This document shows positions 36,619-46,051 of a stretch of 64,000 nucleotides of DNA, in pieces (the stretch's first letter is position 1; every line of letters starts with the position of its first letter). The DNA is from Blastopirellula sediminis. GTDB taxonomy: Bacteria > Planctomycetota > Planctomycetia > Pirellulales > Pirellulaceae. The stretch is taken from contig NZ_JAJKFT010000010.1 in the NCBI RefSeq assembly GCF_020966755.1, forward strand, positions 3,628,481-3,692,480. The letters are read 5' to 3'. Position numbers and translations under genes: made by a program. The notes beneath the pieces were generated by a model. That model was not told the DNA's origin and did no database searches. It saw nothing but the letters and a program-made list of their open reading frames with translations.

Positions 36619-36987
36619 GATGTTTCTCCGGATGCGAATCTCGCGCAAGGGTGAGCGGAGCATTCGCAGCATGATGTTGGTTGGGGTGTTGGCTCACACG
36701 CTGGTGAGCTGGGGCGAATCCGCTAAGTGTTCCGGCGGGTCGAGACCCCAAGTGACGGAACATTCGCGGCTCCCTGCGGATGTCGGGGAACAGGCAGTGG
36801 AGGAGAACGCGGGAGGGGAAAGGGAGTTGATTTACCCAACGAAAGGGTGGCGTTCTGTATAGCAAACGACTGTTTCACCGTCAAATAATTCCGGCTCGCA
36901 GAGTCGTGACGCCAAGACCAAGGAGAAAACGATCAGGGCCGTGCATCAATCGCCAGCGACGAAGAAGAAAGTGCGGCCCGCCCTGCT
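36619..36987. other. gap between FAD oxidoreductase and UVR-motif gene
   Basis: About 370 bp upstream of the FAD oxidoreductase (minus strand). No ORF, hairpin or promoter stands out; it should hold the promoter of that gene. Confidence 0.4.
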
Positions 36988-37719
36988 CTACCGTTCTCGT
37001 TTCGAGATCCGATCGCGGATTTGAGCCGCCCGTTCGTACTCTTCGCGAGCGACCGCTTCGGCCAGTTGTTCTTGCAGAGTTTGACCCACTTCGTATTGGC
37101 TGCGAAGTTGTTCGCGCAGTTCGATCAGGCGTTTGACCAGCTCGTCATTCTCGTACTCTTCTTCGAGCTCGAAGTCGATAAAGACCTCGCGCATCTCTTC
37201 CAGGCCGAGATTGATCACTTCGATCGCGCGCTCTGGCGTCAGATCGGTCAGCGTCGCCAAAGCGGCCGCTTGGATCCGGTGGAACAACACGAAGGGGCGG
37301 AACTGCTCGTGCGAGTCGACCCACTCGTCGTCGTCGGAGTGGTCACGGCAGATATCCATCAGCAGCAACGTCTGATCGGCGTCGCGGACCGCTCGCTGAT
37401 ATTCTCGCAGGCCGAGCCAGCAAATGCGGCGATGGTAGAACTGGATGAACTCTCGATCGATCTCGGAGCAGTCGCCGTCGGTCAGCGTGTAGTCCGGGTC
37501 TTCATCGATCCGCTGTTGCAGATAGTCGGCGTAAGTAGCGAAGCCGAACGGTTCGGTCCCATCGGGGCGCCCGTCCACTTCCATCTGCATCAAACCCATC
37601 TCGATCCGCATTTGCACGACGTCGCGTCCATCTTCGCCAGAGACGATGCGCGCGCTGAGGTGGCCGTTTTCAAAGGGCCAGTCGTTCAAGATGAAGTCGA
37701 TATGTTCAGGGTTTTCCAT
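36988..37719 (-). CDS. UVR-motif protein
   Basis: A 243-residue acidic protein. The C-terminal UVR motif (LQEQLAEAVAREEYERAAQIRDRI, about 214-237) is the UvrB-UvrC interaction helix pair, also found in McsA and ClpC. The rest is an Asp/Glu-rich helical protein (DLTPERAIEVINLGLEEMREVF near 155). No nuclease motif is present. The ATG at 37719 is preferred over 37737. It probably interacts with another UVR protein; the partner is unknown. Confidence 0.75.
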   Translation of the reverse strand: MENPEHIDFILNDWPFENGHLSARIVSGEDGRDVVQMRIEMGLMQMEVDGRPDGTEPFGFATYADYLQQRIDEDPDYTLTDGDCSEIDREFIQFYHRRICWLGLREYQRAVRDADQTLLLMDICRDHSDDDEWVDSHEQFRPFVLFHRIQAAALATLTDLTPERAIEVINLGLEEMREVFIDFELEEEYENDELVKRLIELREQLRSQYEVGQTLQEQLAEAVAREEYERAAQIRDRISKRER

Positions 37720-37867
37720 AGTCAAATTATAGCGCACGCTACCGGTTTTTCGGTAGGCGGCGCGAATTTATCGAATGCTCGGGCGTTAGGGGGAGATTTG
37801 TAGTGCTTATAGAACCCTTGCAGGCCCCCCGGCCTCATTCGGGCGACAAGCAAGTGGATCGCGGCGC

Positions 37868-38299
37868 TTATTCGGGCGGAGCGCCCGGCGAACGTCGCAT
37901 CCGCTTGGTCTCGCTGCGCTGCTTCTTATCGGTGATGCGCCGTTCGATCGAGCCGCGGCTGGGACGCGTCGCGCGGCGCGTTTTCTCGCGGGCTGCGCAG
38001 TCGAGCAGGATCACTCGCAGCTTTTCGAGGCAACTCTCGATATTCGTACGTTGATCGCGGCTATTGTCGTCGCTGATCACGATCTCGCCGTTTTTGTTGA
38101 TTCGTCCGCCCCACCGCGTGCGTAGTCGTTCTTTTACCCGATCGTCGATATGCTCCGATTGGTCGAACGCCCAGCGCAGCATCGCCTTCGAGTTGACCTT
38201 GTTCACATTCTGGCCGCCGGGGCCGCTGCTGCGAGCGAAGGTAAACTTCAGTTCCGCCAGAGGGATCTGGATCGAATTGTTGACGCGTAATTCGGGCAT
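37868..38299 (-). CDS. arfB: alternative ribosome-rescue factor B
   Basis: A 143-residue ArfB, which hydrolyses peptidyl-tRNA on stalled ribosomes. The GPGGQNVNKVNSK motif (residues 26-38) carries the catalytic GGQ, and the Lys/Arg-rich tail (KKQRSETKRMRRS, about 124-136) is the ribosome-entry tail. Length is typical of the family. Start at the ATG at 38299. It is a housekeeping gene with no operon partner visible. Confidence 0.92.
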   Translation of the reverse strand: MPELRVNNSIQIPLAELKFTFARSSGPGGQNVNKVNSKAMLRWAFDQSEHIDDRVKERLRTRWGGRINKNGEIVISDDNSRDQRTNIESCLEKLRVILLDCAAREKTRRATRPSRGSIERRITDKKQRSETKRMRRSPGAPPE

Positions 38300-38392
38300 G
38301 GGAGCACCTGGGAAAGCAATCTTGCGCTTCTCATTGTAGACTGGTAGTCAAATCAACGCTTCTCTTGAACCTGCCTGCCGAACGATCCTGCC

Positions 38393-39793
38393 ATGAAAAA
38401 ACGAAAATTCGTCGCTCTCGCGGCTTGCCTGTCGCTCGTTTCGTTCTACGTCTTGCCGCACGTCGCATGCGGCGAAGAGACGCTTCCGCCGGACCTTGGT
38501 ACTCGCAAGCAAGGAACCGATTGGGAAACGTTCCTCGGTCCGACGCTCGATAGCAAGTCGACCGAAACTGGTCTTACGACTCCCTGGCCGGAAGCAGGTC
38601 CGCGCGTCGTCTGGCAGCGCGAACTGGGAACCAGCTACGGCATCGGTTCGGTCAGTCGCGGCCGCTTCTTTCAGTTTGATCGGTACGACGACGTCGAACG
38701 GCTGACCGTTTTGAACGCCGAGACCGGCGAGTTTCTCTGGAAGTTTGAGTATCCGACTTCGTACGAAGATTCGCTCGGCTACAACAACGGACCGCGGACT
38801 TCGCCGATCATCGACGGCGACCGGGTCTATATCTACGGCGCCGAAGGAAAAATGCACTGCCTGCAGATCTCAACGCAGAAACTATTATGGAAGGTCGATC
38901 TGAATGAAAAGTTCGGGGTGGTGCAAAACTTTTTTGGGGTCGGCAGCTCGCCGATCGTTTACGGCGACTTGCTGCTGGTGATGGTCGGCGGCAGCCCGCC
39001 CGAGTCGCATCAGTTCGGGCGGTTCGATCTGGATCGGGTCGTCGGCAAAGATAGCGGCGTCGTCGCGCTCAACAAAATGACCGGCGAAGTGGTCTATCAC
39101 AAGAGCGACGAACTGGCGAGCTACGCCAGCATGACCTGGGCGAAGATTGGGGAACGCCCGTTTGCGTTCGCCTTCGTTCGAGGCGGACTGTTGGCGTTTC
39201 AACCTGAAACCGGCGTCATCGATTTCCATTTCCCCTGGCGAGCCAAGATCCGCGACAGCGTCAACGCCAGCACGCCGGTGATCGTCGGCGACGAAGTTTT
39301 CATCTCGGAGACGTACGGTCCGGGCAGCGCACTCTTGAAGGTGAAGACCGGCGGCTATGACGTCGTCTGGGAAGATGATCCGAAGAAGCGTGACAAGGCG
39401 ATGCAGACCCACTGGAACACCGCCGTCTATCACGACGGCTATCTGTATGGTTCGAGCGGCCGCCATACCGGCAACGCCGAACTCCGCTGCATCGAATGGA
39501 AGACCGGCCAAGTGAAGTGGAGCGTCCCCGGCTTGACCCGCTCTTCCCTCCTCTACGTCGACGGCCACTTCGTCTGCCTCAGTGAAGATGGCATCCTACG
39601 CTTGATCAAAGCGAACCCGGAGAAGTACGAACTGGTTTCAGAAACCGAATTGCGTCAGGCGCCGGAGCCTGGTGAACGCGTTCGCCCGCTGCTGAAGTAC
39701 CCAGCCTGGTCGGCGCCGATTTTGTCGCACGGGCTGCTGTATGTGCGCGGTGATGATCGGTTGGTTTGCTTAGAAGTAATGCCGGTGAAATAG
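38393..39793 (+). CDS. secreted PQQ-type beta-propeller protein
   Basis: A 466-residue exported protein: signal peptide MKKRKFVALAACLSLVSFYV (to about 26), then blades with GE-x-x-W-K/FEY and YG-AEGKMHCL-type strands (NAETGEFLWKFEY, KMTGEVVYHKSDEL). It resembles the propeller at 15036-16364 and may share the family. Metal or PQQ residues are not evident. Copy A of the palindromic repeat begins 8 bases after its stop. Confidence 0.8.
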   Translation: MKKRKFVALAACLSLVSFYVLPHVACGEETLPPDLGTRKQGTDWETFLGPTLDSKSTETGLTTPWPEAGPRVVWQRELGTSYGIGSVSRGRFFQFDRYDDVERLTVLNAETGEFLWKFEYPTSYEDSLGYNNGPRTSPIIDGDRVYIYGAEGKMHCLQISTQKLLWKVDLNEKFGVVQNFFGVGSSPIVYGDLLLVMVGGSPPESHQFGRFDLDRVVGKDSGVVALNKMTGEVVYHKSDELASYASMTWAKIGERPFAFAFVRGGLLAFQPETGVIDFHFPWRAKIRDSVNASTPVIVGDEVFISETYGPGSALLKVKTGGYDVVWEDDPKKRDKAMQTHWNTAVYHDGYLYGSSGRHTGNAELRCIEWKTGQVKWSVPGLTRSSLLYVDGHFVCLSEDGILRLIKANPEKYELVSETELRQAPEPGERVRPLLKYPAWSAPILSHGLLYVRGDDRLVCLEVMPVK

Positions 39794-39800
39794 TCCGAAA

Positions 39801-39939
39801 CTAGCCCGCAGCGCAAGCGAGGGAATGCGCTCGGCCAAATGAGAAATGCCGAAACCAGAATTACGAACGAAAACGAATTCATCGTTTGAGTTTCGTCATT
39901 TACCTGCGACCACATTCCCTCGCTTGCGCTGCGGGCTAG
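39801..39939. repeat. palindromic element, copy A
   Basis: Perfect 27-bp inverted arms (39801-39827 with 39913-39939; arm begins CTAGCCCGCAGCGCAAGCGA). The interior differs from copies B and C, with only weak internal symmetry. It starts 8 bases after the propeller stop and ends before the terminator at 39958. Confidence 0.85.
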
Positions 39940-39950
39940 TATTCAATCAA

Positions 39951-39983
39951 CAAAAAAAACGGCGCCTCGTTGGAGGCGCCGTT
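39951..39983 (-). terminator. terminator after the Gfo/Idh gene
   Basis: 11-bp perfect stem (39958-39968 with 39973-39983). On the minus strand the hairpin is followed by an eight-T run (complement of 39952-39959), and the gene ends at 40013. Confidence 0.85.
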
Positions 39984-40012
39984 CTTATTTAGTTCAAACT
40001 GCAAAGCGACGA

Positions 40013-41503
40013 TTAACCGGCCGGGTCTTTGCCGTTGATCCAGGGACCTTCCAGCTTTTGGTGGTCCGGGTCGTTGATCGTCGAGCCTTTGTCGCCGGCG
40101 TTCCAGCCAGGGACGTGCGACGCTTTGCCACGCTCTTTCGAGATCTTTTCCCACTTCTTCGCCCACGAGCTGTCCGCATCGCTGATCTTCATCGTCTCTT
40201 CGTCGAAGTGATAGATCTTTCCTTCGCGGTAGCTGCGAGCTCCCAGGTTGACCAGCACGATCGCGGCGGCGCCCAGGTCCGGCGGATTGTTGCACGTGTC
40301 CGGGGCGTTGAGGTCGATCGCGGCGAGCCAGTTCTCGAAGTGAGCCCGGGTTTGATCCTTCGGCGCTTCCTTCTCGGTCTTCAGCACCTGCTTTTCAAAC
40401 GGCAGCTCGGTCGGGCTGATGTGGGTCACCTGCGGACGTTCCGGAACGAAGGTGAACTCGCCCGAAGCTTCCGGGCGATCAAACAGGATCGAGCCGTCAT
40501 GCCCGCGCACCAGGTTGGTGATCGGCGTTTCGGAAGCGGCCATCGTTGCGGTGACCAAACCTTGGCAGCCCGAGTTGAACTCGGCGACCACCGTGGCGAC
40601 GTCCGGCACTTCGCGGCCGTCATATTCGAGGTACAGACCGCCGCTGCCGGTGATGCGGGCCGGATAACGCAGGCCGGTTGCTTTCATCATCTGCGTGGTG
40701 CGGTGGACGAACAGGTCGGTGAACATCCCGCTACCGAATTCCCAGAAGCGGCGCCACTGGGCGAAGACGGCGCGATCGAACGGCTGGTCTTGCGCCAACC
40801 CTTCTTCGACGCCGAGGAACCGCTTCCAGTCGACCGTCTTCGGGGTCATGTCTTTCGAGAGCGGATAGTAACGCCACTGGCCGATGTCGGAGTTGCGGAA
40901 GTACTCGGTCTGGTACATCAGCACTTTGCCGAGGAGACCGGCGTCGATCTTCTCGCGAGCGGCGTCCCAGATCGGCAGGCTGGTTCCTTGCACGCCGACC
41001 TGCATCACTTTGCCGGTGTCGCGCCAGACGCCGACCAATTCGATCGCATCTTCGACCTTCTTGACCATCGGCTTTTCGCAGTAGACATGCATGCCGCCTT
41101 TCATCGCTTCCATCGCTTGGATGGCGTGCCAATGGTCCGGCGTGCCGATGCTGACCGCATCGAGGTTTTCCTTGGCGTACATCTCACGGAAGTCGACGTA
41201 CCGCGCGACCTTCCCGCCGTTTTCTTTTTCGATGTAGTCAGCGGCGCGATTGCGGTTGTGTTCGTAAACGTCGCAAACGGCGACCAGTTCAATATTGGCG
41301 CCATCTTTGGCGATCGCCGACAGGCTCTTCACATGCGCGCCGAAGCCGCGTCCACCGACGCCGACGAAACCGATGCGAAGTTTGGAGTTGGCGTCAGCTG
41401 CTTGCGATTTGGCGGCTTTCACGGCGAGCGAAGTCGCAGCGACGCCGGCGGCGGTCGTCTTCAGAAAAGTTCGACGCGAGGCATCGAAAGAATCCATGGG
41501 CAT
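40013..41503 (-). CDS. Tat-exported Gfo/Idh/MocA oxidoreductase
   Basis: A 496-residue NAD(P)-dependent oxidoreductase. The N-terminus carries a Tat-type SRRTFLKTTAAGVAATSLA signal (about 9-27). The Rossmann loop RIGFVGVGGRGFG (about 43-55) and CEKPM (about 156) are the Gfo/Idh/MocA marks. The C-terminal alpha/beta domain is complete. The ATG at 41503 gives the Tat signal; 41497 is close and possible. Substrate likely a sugar derivative, not determinable. Copy B of the palindromic repeat lies upstream. Confidence 0.9.
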   Translation of the reverse strand: MPMDSFDASRRTFLKTTAAGVAATSLAVKAAKSQAADANSKLRIGFVGVGGRGFGAHVKSLSAIAKDGANIELVAVCDVYEHNRNRAADYIEKENGGKVARYVDFREMYAKENLDAVSIGTPDHWHAIQAMEAMKGGMHVYCEKPMVKKVEDAIELVGVWRDTGKVMQVGVQGTSLPIWDAAREKIDAGLLGKVLMYQTEYFRNSDIGQWRYYPLSKDMTPKTVDWKRFLGVEEGLAQDQPFDRAVFAQWRRFWEFGSGMFTDLFVHRTTQMMKATGLRYPARITGSGGLYLEYDGREVPDVATVVAEFNSGCQGLVTATMAASETPITNLVRGHDGSILFDRPEASGEFTFVPERPQVTHISPTELPFEKQVLKTEKEAPKDQTRAHFENWLAAIDLNAPDTCNNPPDLGAAAIVLVNLGARSYREGKIYHFDEETMKISDADSSWAKKWEKISKERGKASHVPGWNAGDKGSTINDPDHQKLEGPWINGKDPAG

Positions 41504-42098
41504 GGTTCTCCATTCAATGGGGCGGGACAAAAGTAGAAAGTAGATTCTGGCGAGCAGAGGGATGTTTCTATCAAACCAAGCCGGCCGCATAAATTCAATA
41601 TGCCATTTCTCCTATTTGCGCAATCGCTTCTCGTTTCCGCCTGATAATTCCCCCAACATGGCGCAGTCCGGGGGAATCTTGACGGATTGCGTTGACATTT
41701 CACGATCACGCGCCCGCAGCGCAAGCGAGGGAATGCGGCCGCAAGTAAATGACTAATGACTAAGCCCTAATGTCTAATGACAGATCGTGTCTTCCGAATT
41801 AGACATTAGGGCTTAGTCATTAGACATTTCCGAATCCATTCCCTCGCTCGCGCTGCGGGCTAGTGTTGGCGTTCTGTTTTGCTTTAAGCGTTGGAGAATC
41901 CGTTTAAATCCACGCAAGATTAGCGAGCAACTAGCGAATACCCGGCTGAACGGATCGATTCGTCGACGGAGATATGTATTCCCAGCAATACGAATCTTCT
42001 TCCGCAAAACGGTGCAATCGACCTATTGCGAGCGATAGAATCAAGTTCGTGGCGTTACCCGTTCTTTGCAGCCCCAATTTCGCAGTGAAGGTGAAGTC
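41504..42098. other. divergent promoter region containing repeat copy B
   Basis: About 595 bp between the Gfo/Idh start (minus) and the membrane protein start (plus). It holds copy B of the palindromic element (41711-41861) and no ORF of note. Confidence 0.6.
41711..41861. repeat. palindromic element, copy B
   Basis: Terminal arms of 24 bp (41712-41735 with 41837-41860, one mismatch) and an inner inverted repeat of 30 bp with one mismatch (41748-41777 with 41799-41828; core CTAAGCCCTAATGTCTAA), so nearly the whole element can fold into a hairpin. It is about 90 percent identical to copy C by eye and lies in the same orientation. Confidence 0.9.
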
Positions 42099-42803
42099 AT
42101 GTCTCGTCTCCTAGCCTCGATCGTTTTGATCACTCTCACGTTAGGCGTCGTTCATTCGCAGTGCTGGGCACAGGAAGATGGCGCAAGTCCGCCGGTCGCG
42201 GCGGAAACGGCGCCCCCGGAAGCCGGCGTTGCCGATGTCGAAAAAGAGAAGGAAGCGACGCCGCCAGCCAAAGAGGAAGCCCCTAGCGCCGAAGTAAGTC
42301 ACGGTGAGGCTTCCGATGCAACCCACAGCGCCGATAGTCATCTCTCTGGCCAGTTGGAAGACATCGCCAAGAGCGTTGATGAATCGGATACGGCGAAGGA
42401 AACGAGCGCTGGGATTTTGACGCCGATTTATCAGGTCGCCGAAGCGCTCGAGTTTCCGGCGTTCCACTGGATCGCCTTCTCGCTGATGCTGGCCGGCGTC
42501 GTCGGCTTCGCGTTGCAGTTGGTGATCGGCAAACTGGTGGTCTTCTCCCACTTCGGCTTCAGTCTGCGCGAGATCCTTTCAGACTTGCTTGGGTTTGCGA
42601 TCAGCGTCGTCGGCCTGGTGCTGACCACGCAAGCGGCCGCCCAGAACTCGACCTTCACGCAAAGCCCGTTCGCCGTCCTCTCGGCCAGCGCGTTCGGGCT
42701 GATCATCGGCCTGCTCCTCTATATCTGGGGACAGTCGCAAGAAGTGGAAGCGGTCAAAGGACGCGTCGCCGCGGCGAAAGAGAAGAAGGTCGAAAAGAAG
42801 TAG
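42099..42803 (+). CDS. exported membrane protein, unknown
   Basis: A 234-residue protein. N-terminal signal-like segment (MSRLLASIVLITLTLGVV, to WAQ), a Glu/Ala-rich low-complexity stretch (about 25-95), then three predicted spans (about 120-145, 158-180, 187-211; WIAFSLMLAGVVGFALQLVI, LLGFAISVVGLVLTTQ, LSASAFGLIIGLLLYIWG) and a Lys-rich tail. No family is recognised. It is bracketed by repeat copies B and C as direct repeats. Confidence 0.65.
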   Translation: MSRLLASIVLITLTLGVVHSQCWAQEDGASPPVAAETAPPEAGVADVEKEKEATPPAKEEAPSAEVSHGEASDATHSADSHLSGQLEDIAKSVDESDTAKETSAGILTPIYQVAEALEFPAFHWIAFSLMLAGVVGFALQLVIGKLVVFSHFGFSLREILSDLLGFAISVVGLVLTTQAAAQNSTFTQSPFAVLSASAFGLIIGLLLYIWGQSQEVEAVKGRVAAAKEKKVEKK

Positions 42804-42813
42804 GCGGTATTAA

Positions 42814-42968
42814 CTAGCCCGCAGCGCAAGCAAGGGAATGCGGTCGCAAGTGAATGACTAATGTCTAAGCCCTAATGTCTAACGACAGATCGTGTCTTCC
42901 GAATTAGACTTTAGTGATTAGTCATTAGGCATTTCCGAATCCATTCCCTCGGTTGCGCTGCGGGCTAG
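42814..42968. repeat. palindromic element, copy C
   Basis: Arms 42814-42840 and 42942-42968 (27 bp, three differences from perfect symmetry). The interior matches copy B, but its right inner arm has drifted so pairing is poorer. It starts 10 bases after the membrane protein stop and ends just before the stop of the convergent gene at 42977. Confidence 0.9.
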
Positions 42969-42976
42969 TGTCGGAG

Positions 42977-43819
42977 TTACTTCGCTGGCAGCGATTTCTC
43001 TGACGTGGTGGCGCCGAAGATGTCGTTGAAGTAGCCGCGGCTTTGGGTGATTAGTTGTTGGTAGTCGGAGTTCTCGATCGCCAAGCCCATCAACTCGATG
43101 TCGAACGCTCCTTCGTAGCCGGCCGAGCGGAGCGCAGCGACGATCTCGCGCAGCGGCAGTTTGCCGCTGCCGAGCGGACGGCGATCAGGTTCCCCCATCG
43201 GGGCTTCATCGGCGTCGGCCAACTGCACCAGGGCCAAATGGGGCGCCGCCTTCTTCAACTGCTCGATCAGATTCTTTTCGCCGAACAGCTGATAAACGTC
43301 GGCCACGATTTTGAGATGAGCGCTATCGAACTTTTTCGTCAGTTCGATCGCGTCGGCCAGCGACTGCAGGAAGGTCCACTCGGCGCCGGCGGCGGGGTGC
43401 ATCGGTTCGACGGCTAGCTGGATTCCATGCTCTTCCGCGAGCGGCAACAGTTCTCCCAAGGCCGACAGAAAGAGACGCCGGGCATGGTTTACCGTGTGAC
43501 CGCCGCGCGAGCCGCTATGGACGACGAGGACCGGCGCTTGAAGTTCGGCCGCTTGTTCGATCGCCAGCTTACCGTCGCTGAGGGCGTCGGCGAAGGTACG
43601 GCCGTCGCTGCCGGTAAAACCGCCGGCCCAACTGAGCGCGACCGGCTTCAGGCCGTACTCTTCCAGGAGGTGCGCCCCTTTTTCGACGCCGTAGTCAACC
43701 AACTTCTGCCGCCAGACATGGATCCCGGGGATTCCGGCCTCGGCAATTCGTTGGGCATCGGTTTCAAAGGACCAACGAAACGTGGTGAGTTGATTGATCG
43801 CGAGAAGCGGCACGCGCAT
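42977..43819 (-). CDS. sugar phosphate isomerase/epimerase (TIM barrel)
   Basis: A 280-residue protein of the AP-endonuclease-2/xylose-isomerase-like TIM-barrel family: MRVPLLAINQLTTFRWSFE start, AVEPMHPAAGAEWTFLQSL (about 136-154), LKIVADVYQLFGEKN (about 172-186) and FDIELMGLAIENSDYQQ (about 238-254) follow the metal-site strands. Substrate is probably a sugar or sugar phosphate. Start at the ATG at 43819. Convergent with the membrane protein gene. Confidence 0.8.
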   Translation of the reverse strand: MRVPLLAINQLTTFRWSFETDAQRIAEAGIPGIHVWRQKLVDYGVEKGAHLLEEYGLKPVALSWAGGFTGSDGRTFADALSDGKLAIEQAAELQAPVLVVHSGSRGGHTVNHARRLFLSALGELLPLAEEHGIQLAVEPMHPAAGAEWTFLQSLADAIELTKKFDSAHLKIVADVYQLFGEKNLIEQLKKAAPHLALVQLADADEAPMGEPDRRPLGSGKLPLREIVAALRSAGYEGAFDIELMGLAIENSDYQQLITQSRGYFNDIFGATTSEKSLPAK

Positions 43820-43944
43820 TGCCTCCGTGTAGTTAATAGGTCCGATCCTTCGGTTGGCGACTCAGAAAGTAATGGGCCAGTATAGAAGGCCGCATCGTCC
43901 TGTAAACCGCCGCTCCCTGGGGTGGTTGCTAGCGATGGAGGCGA

Positions 43945-44835
43945 CTACTTCGTCAAATCCCACGCGTTCAGCCAGCGGGTCGACTGCGGCTGCAAACCGA
44001 AGTCTTCGACCAATCGACGATGCATGTCGGCGAAGTGCCCTGCGCCGTAGAAGACTCCGATCTTCTTTTTGCCGTCATTCAACTCCTGCCGCAGCACCTG
44101 AAACGCTTTGGCGTTCCGCTGCGAGATCAGGGTCGAGCCATTCTTCCCTTCGATGGCTCGCATCTGCCCTTCCATGTCGTCCATTTGCGAGGCGAAGAGC
44201 CGCTTCATCCGCAGTTGGCGATCATCCGCGAAGAGGGCCATCAGCATCGCGGCGTTCATATCTTCCCCTTTGGTCTGCTGAACCATGCCGGCGCCCATCA
44301 GGCGAGCGAACATCTGGAGGAAACCGTCCCCGCGTTCCGCCATGTCGGCCGCCATTTCTTCGGGGCTCATGTCGGCATGGACGAAGTTTTGCGGAGTGTA
44401 GTCGATCTGTTCCAATTGGAATTCGAGACCAAGCATGTCCTTCATGCCGTTTTGCAAGCCGCTGACGGCGCTACCGTTCTTCTTGGGGCCGCCTTTGGGG
44501 ATGCGAGTCCCCTTGGGAGCGACAATTTCATACAAGAGCGCGTCGTAGTTCTTGAATTCTTCGTTCAACTGGTCGTAGTAGGCCTGTTCGCCGATGTGGA
44601 CGGCGCCAACCAGATCGACATAGACGCCAGGCTGCTGGGGATCGGCATAGCGAACGATCGCCGTCTGCAACGCATCCGGCTTGCCGCTAGCGTTTTCATG
44701 AATGCGGAGAAATGTCGGCGCCGTCTTCTCCTCGGCCGATTTTTCCGTCGCTTCCTCGGCTCGAGCCGCTAGCAGGGCGGAGCTGAATTGAAAAATGAGG
44801 GCGAGCAACAGAGTCAGCTTGGATCGGACGGACAT
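43945..44835 (-). CDS. TraB/GumN-like secreted protein
   Basis: A 296-residue protein with a signal peptide (KLTLLLALIFQFSSALLA, cleavage near ARA). Residues 69-95 (VDLVGAVHIGEQAYYDQLNE then ALLYE) and the C-terminal YGAGHFADMHRRLVED (about 264-279) carry the conserved His/Glu positions of the TraB/GumN superfamily. These proteins are Tiki-like metalloproteases or relatives. A GGAG ribosome site precedes the ATG at 44835. Confidence 0.7.
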   Translation of the reverse strand: MSVRSKLTLLLALIFQFSSALLAARAEEATEKSAEEKTAPTFLRIHENASGKPDALQTAIVRYADPQQPGVYVDLVGAVHIGEQAYYDQLNEEFKNYDALLYEIVAPKGTRIPKGGPKKNGSAVSGLQNGMKDMLGLEFQLEQIDYTPQNFVHADMSPEEMAADMAERGDGFLQMFARLMGAGMVQQTKGEDMNAAMLMALFADDRQLRMKRLFASQMDDMEGQMRAIEGKNGSTLISQRNAKAFQVLRQELNDGKKKIGVFYGAGHFADMHRRLVEDFGLQPQSTRWLNAWDLTK

Positions 44836-45133
44836 CGCGATCTCCGAAGATGGGAGGAAAAGTACTTATTCCAATATAGAACCGACCTGCCAACCGCTCA
44901 ATGAATGGGGCGGCGCGATCGTTGAAATCGAAGCATCTTTCCTATTTTTACTCGGCGGCCTGTTTTCGTGCGAGAGTCTGCGGATTGCACCGGTTTTTCG
45001 GCAGAGAAAGACATTCTCGCTTAACTCAGGTCAACGGGAATTCCGATACTACCGGCACAGCAAGATTTTTCCGAACAATTTGCGGTAGGCAAAGCCGCGA
45101 GCGCTGAAGCACTTTACAAGGTATAACCGGAAC

Positions 45134-46033
45134 ATGTTAATGAACCGCAAAATGCTCTGGCTACTCTTCGTCGCAGCATATTCGCTCGCGGCGTCGACGG
45201 CGTTTGCCCAGTACGACCAGGTCTACCCCGGTTTTAATACGCCTTTCACCGACATGCCGATCGAAGACTACGACTTCCAGTGGTTCGCTCCGCCGATCAC
45301 GGAAGTTTATGGTCAGGACGGCATCGACCCGAAGACCGGCCCGTTCTTCGACTACCACCGCGTCTACCTGAACGTGACCCGCGGCGAAGCGGCCCCGGAT
45401 AACGCCCAAGGGGACGTGACCTGGGGCAACAAGCTCGACATGGGCTGGATGTCGGAAGAGGGGCACGGCTGGTTGCTCCGGACGTTGCACATCGACGGCC
45501 CGCAGGTCGCCGAACGGAACGTCGGTTCGACCATCAGCGTCGGTTTGAACAAGGTCTGGCGTCTCGATCCGTACCACAACGGCTTCTGGGTCGAACCGAT
45601 GATCGGCGTTCGCTACTTCCAGTTCAAAGATCAGTCGCTACGGGTCACCTACGACTACTTCCCGATTATCAACACCTGGATCATCGACGACACCCATCTG
45701 GCCATGGAAAACAACATGCTGCTGGGTCAGGTCGGGGTTCGCATGCACACCCATCGCGGCCACTGGAAACTGTACGGCGAATGGGAAGTGTTCGGCGGTA
45801 ACAACTGGGTCTACCGGATGCAGCAAGACAACACCTACTCCAAAGGTATCATGGGTACCGAAATCACCCTGGGTTGTGCTTACTACCTGACCCGTGAAAT
45901 CGCCCTCGACTTCAGCTGGAATACGATCTACTTCCCGGATGGCGTCGGACGTAACCCGTACCAGTCGAGCGGTAACCAAAGCGAATCGCTCTTCATCTCG
46001 GGTCTCGGCTTCGGCTTCAGCTTCCATCGCTAA
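45134..46033 (+). CDS. outer-membrane beta-barrel candidate
   Basis: A 299-residue exported protein (signal peptide RKMLWLLFVAAYSLAASTAF, cleavage near AFAQ). The mature protein is dense in aromatic beta-strands with Gly turns and amphipathic alternation (GFWVEPMIGVRYFQFKD, WKLYGEWEVFGGNNWVYRM, ISGLGFGFSF), and the last strand ends F-x-F-H-R. This suggests an outer-membrane barrel similar to planctomycete BBP7-type proteins. The start may be the ATG at 45134 or 45140. Confidence 0.65.
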   Translation: MLMNRKMLWLLFVAAYSLAASTAFAQYDQVYPGFNTPFTDMPIEDYDFQWFAPPITEVYGQDGIDPKTGPFFDYHRVYLNVTRGEAAPDNAQGDVTWGNKLDMGWMSEEGHGWLLRTLHIDGPQVAERNVGSTISVGLNKVWRLDPYHNGFWVEPMIGVRYFQFKDQSLRVTYDYFPIINTWIIDDTHLAMENNMLLGQVGVRMHTHRGHWKLYGEWEVFGGNNWVYRMQQDNTYSKGIMGTEITLGCAYYLTREIALDFSWNTIYFPDGVGRNPYQSSGNQSESLFISGLGFGFSFHR

Positions 46034-46051
46034 GCCGCTCCGTCAAACCAA

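Noticed and set aside
40058-41536. 492-residue ORF opposite the Gfo/Idh gene
   Set aside because: The minus strand carries a Tat signal and Gfo/Idh motifs; the plus frame has none.
39801-42968. CRISPR array
   Set aside because: Only three repeats, each internally palindromic, with a gene between them and no regular spacers or cas genes.
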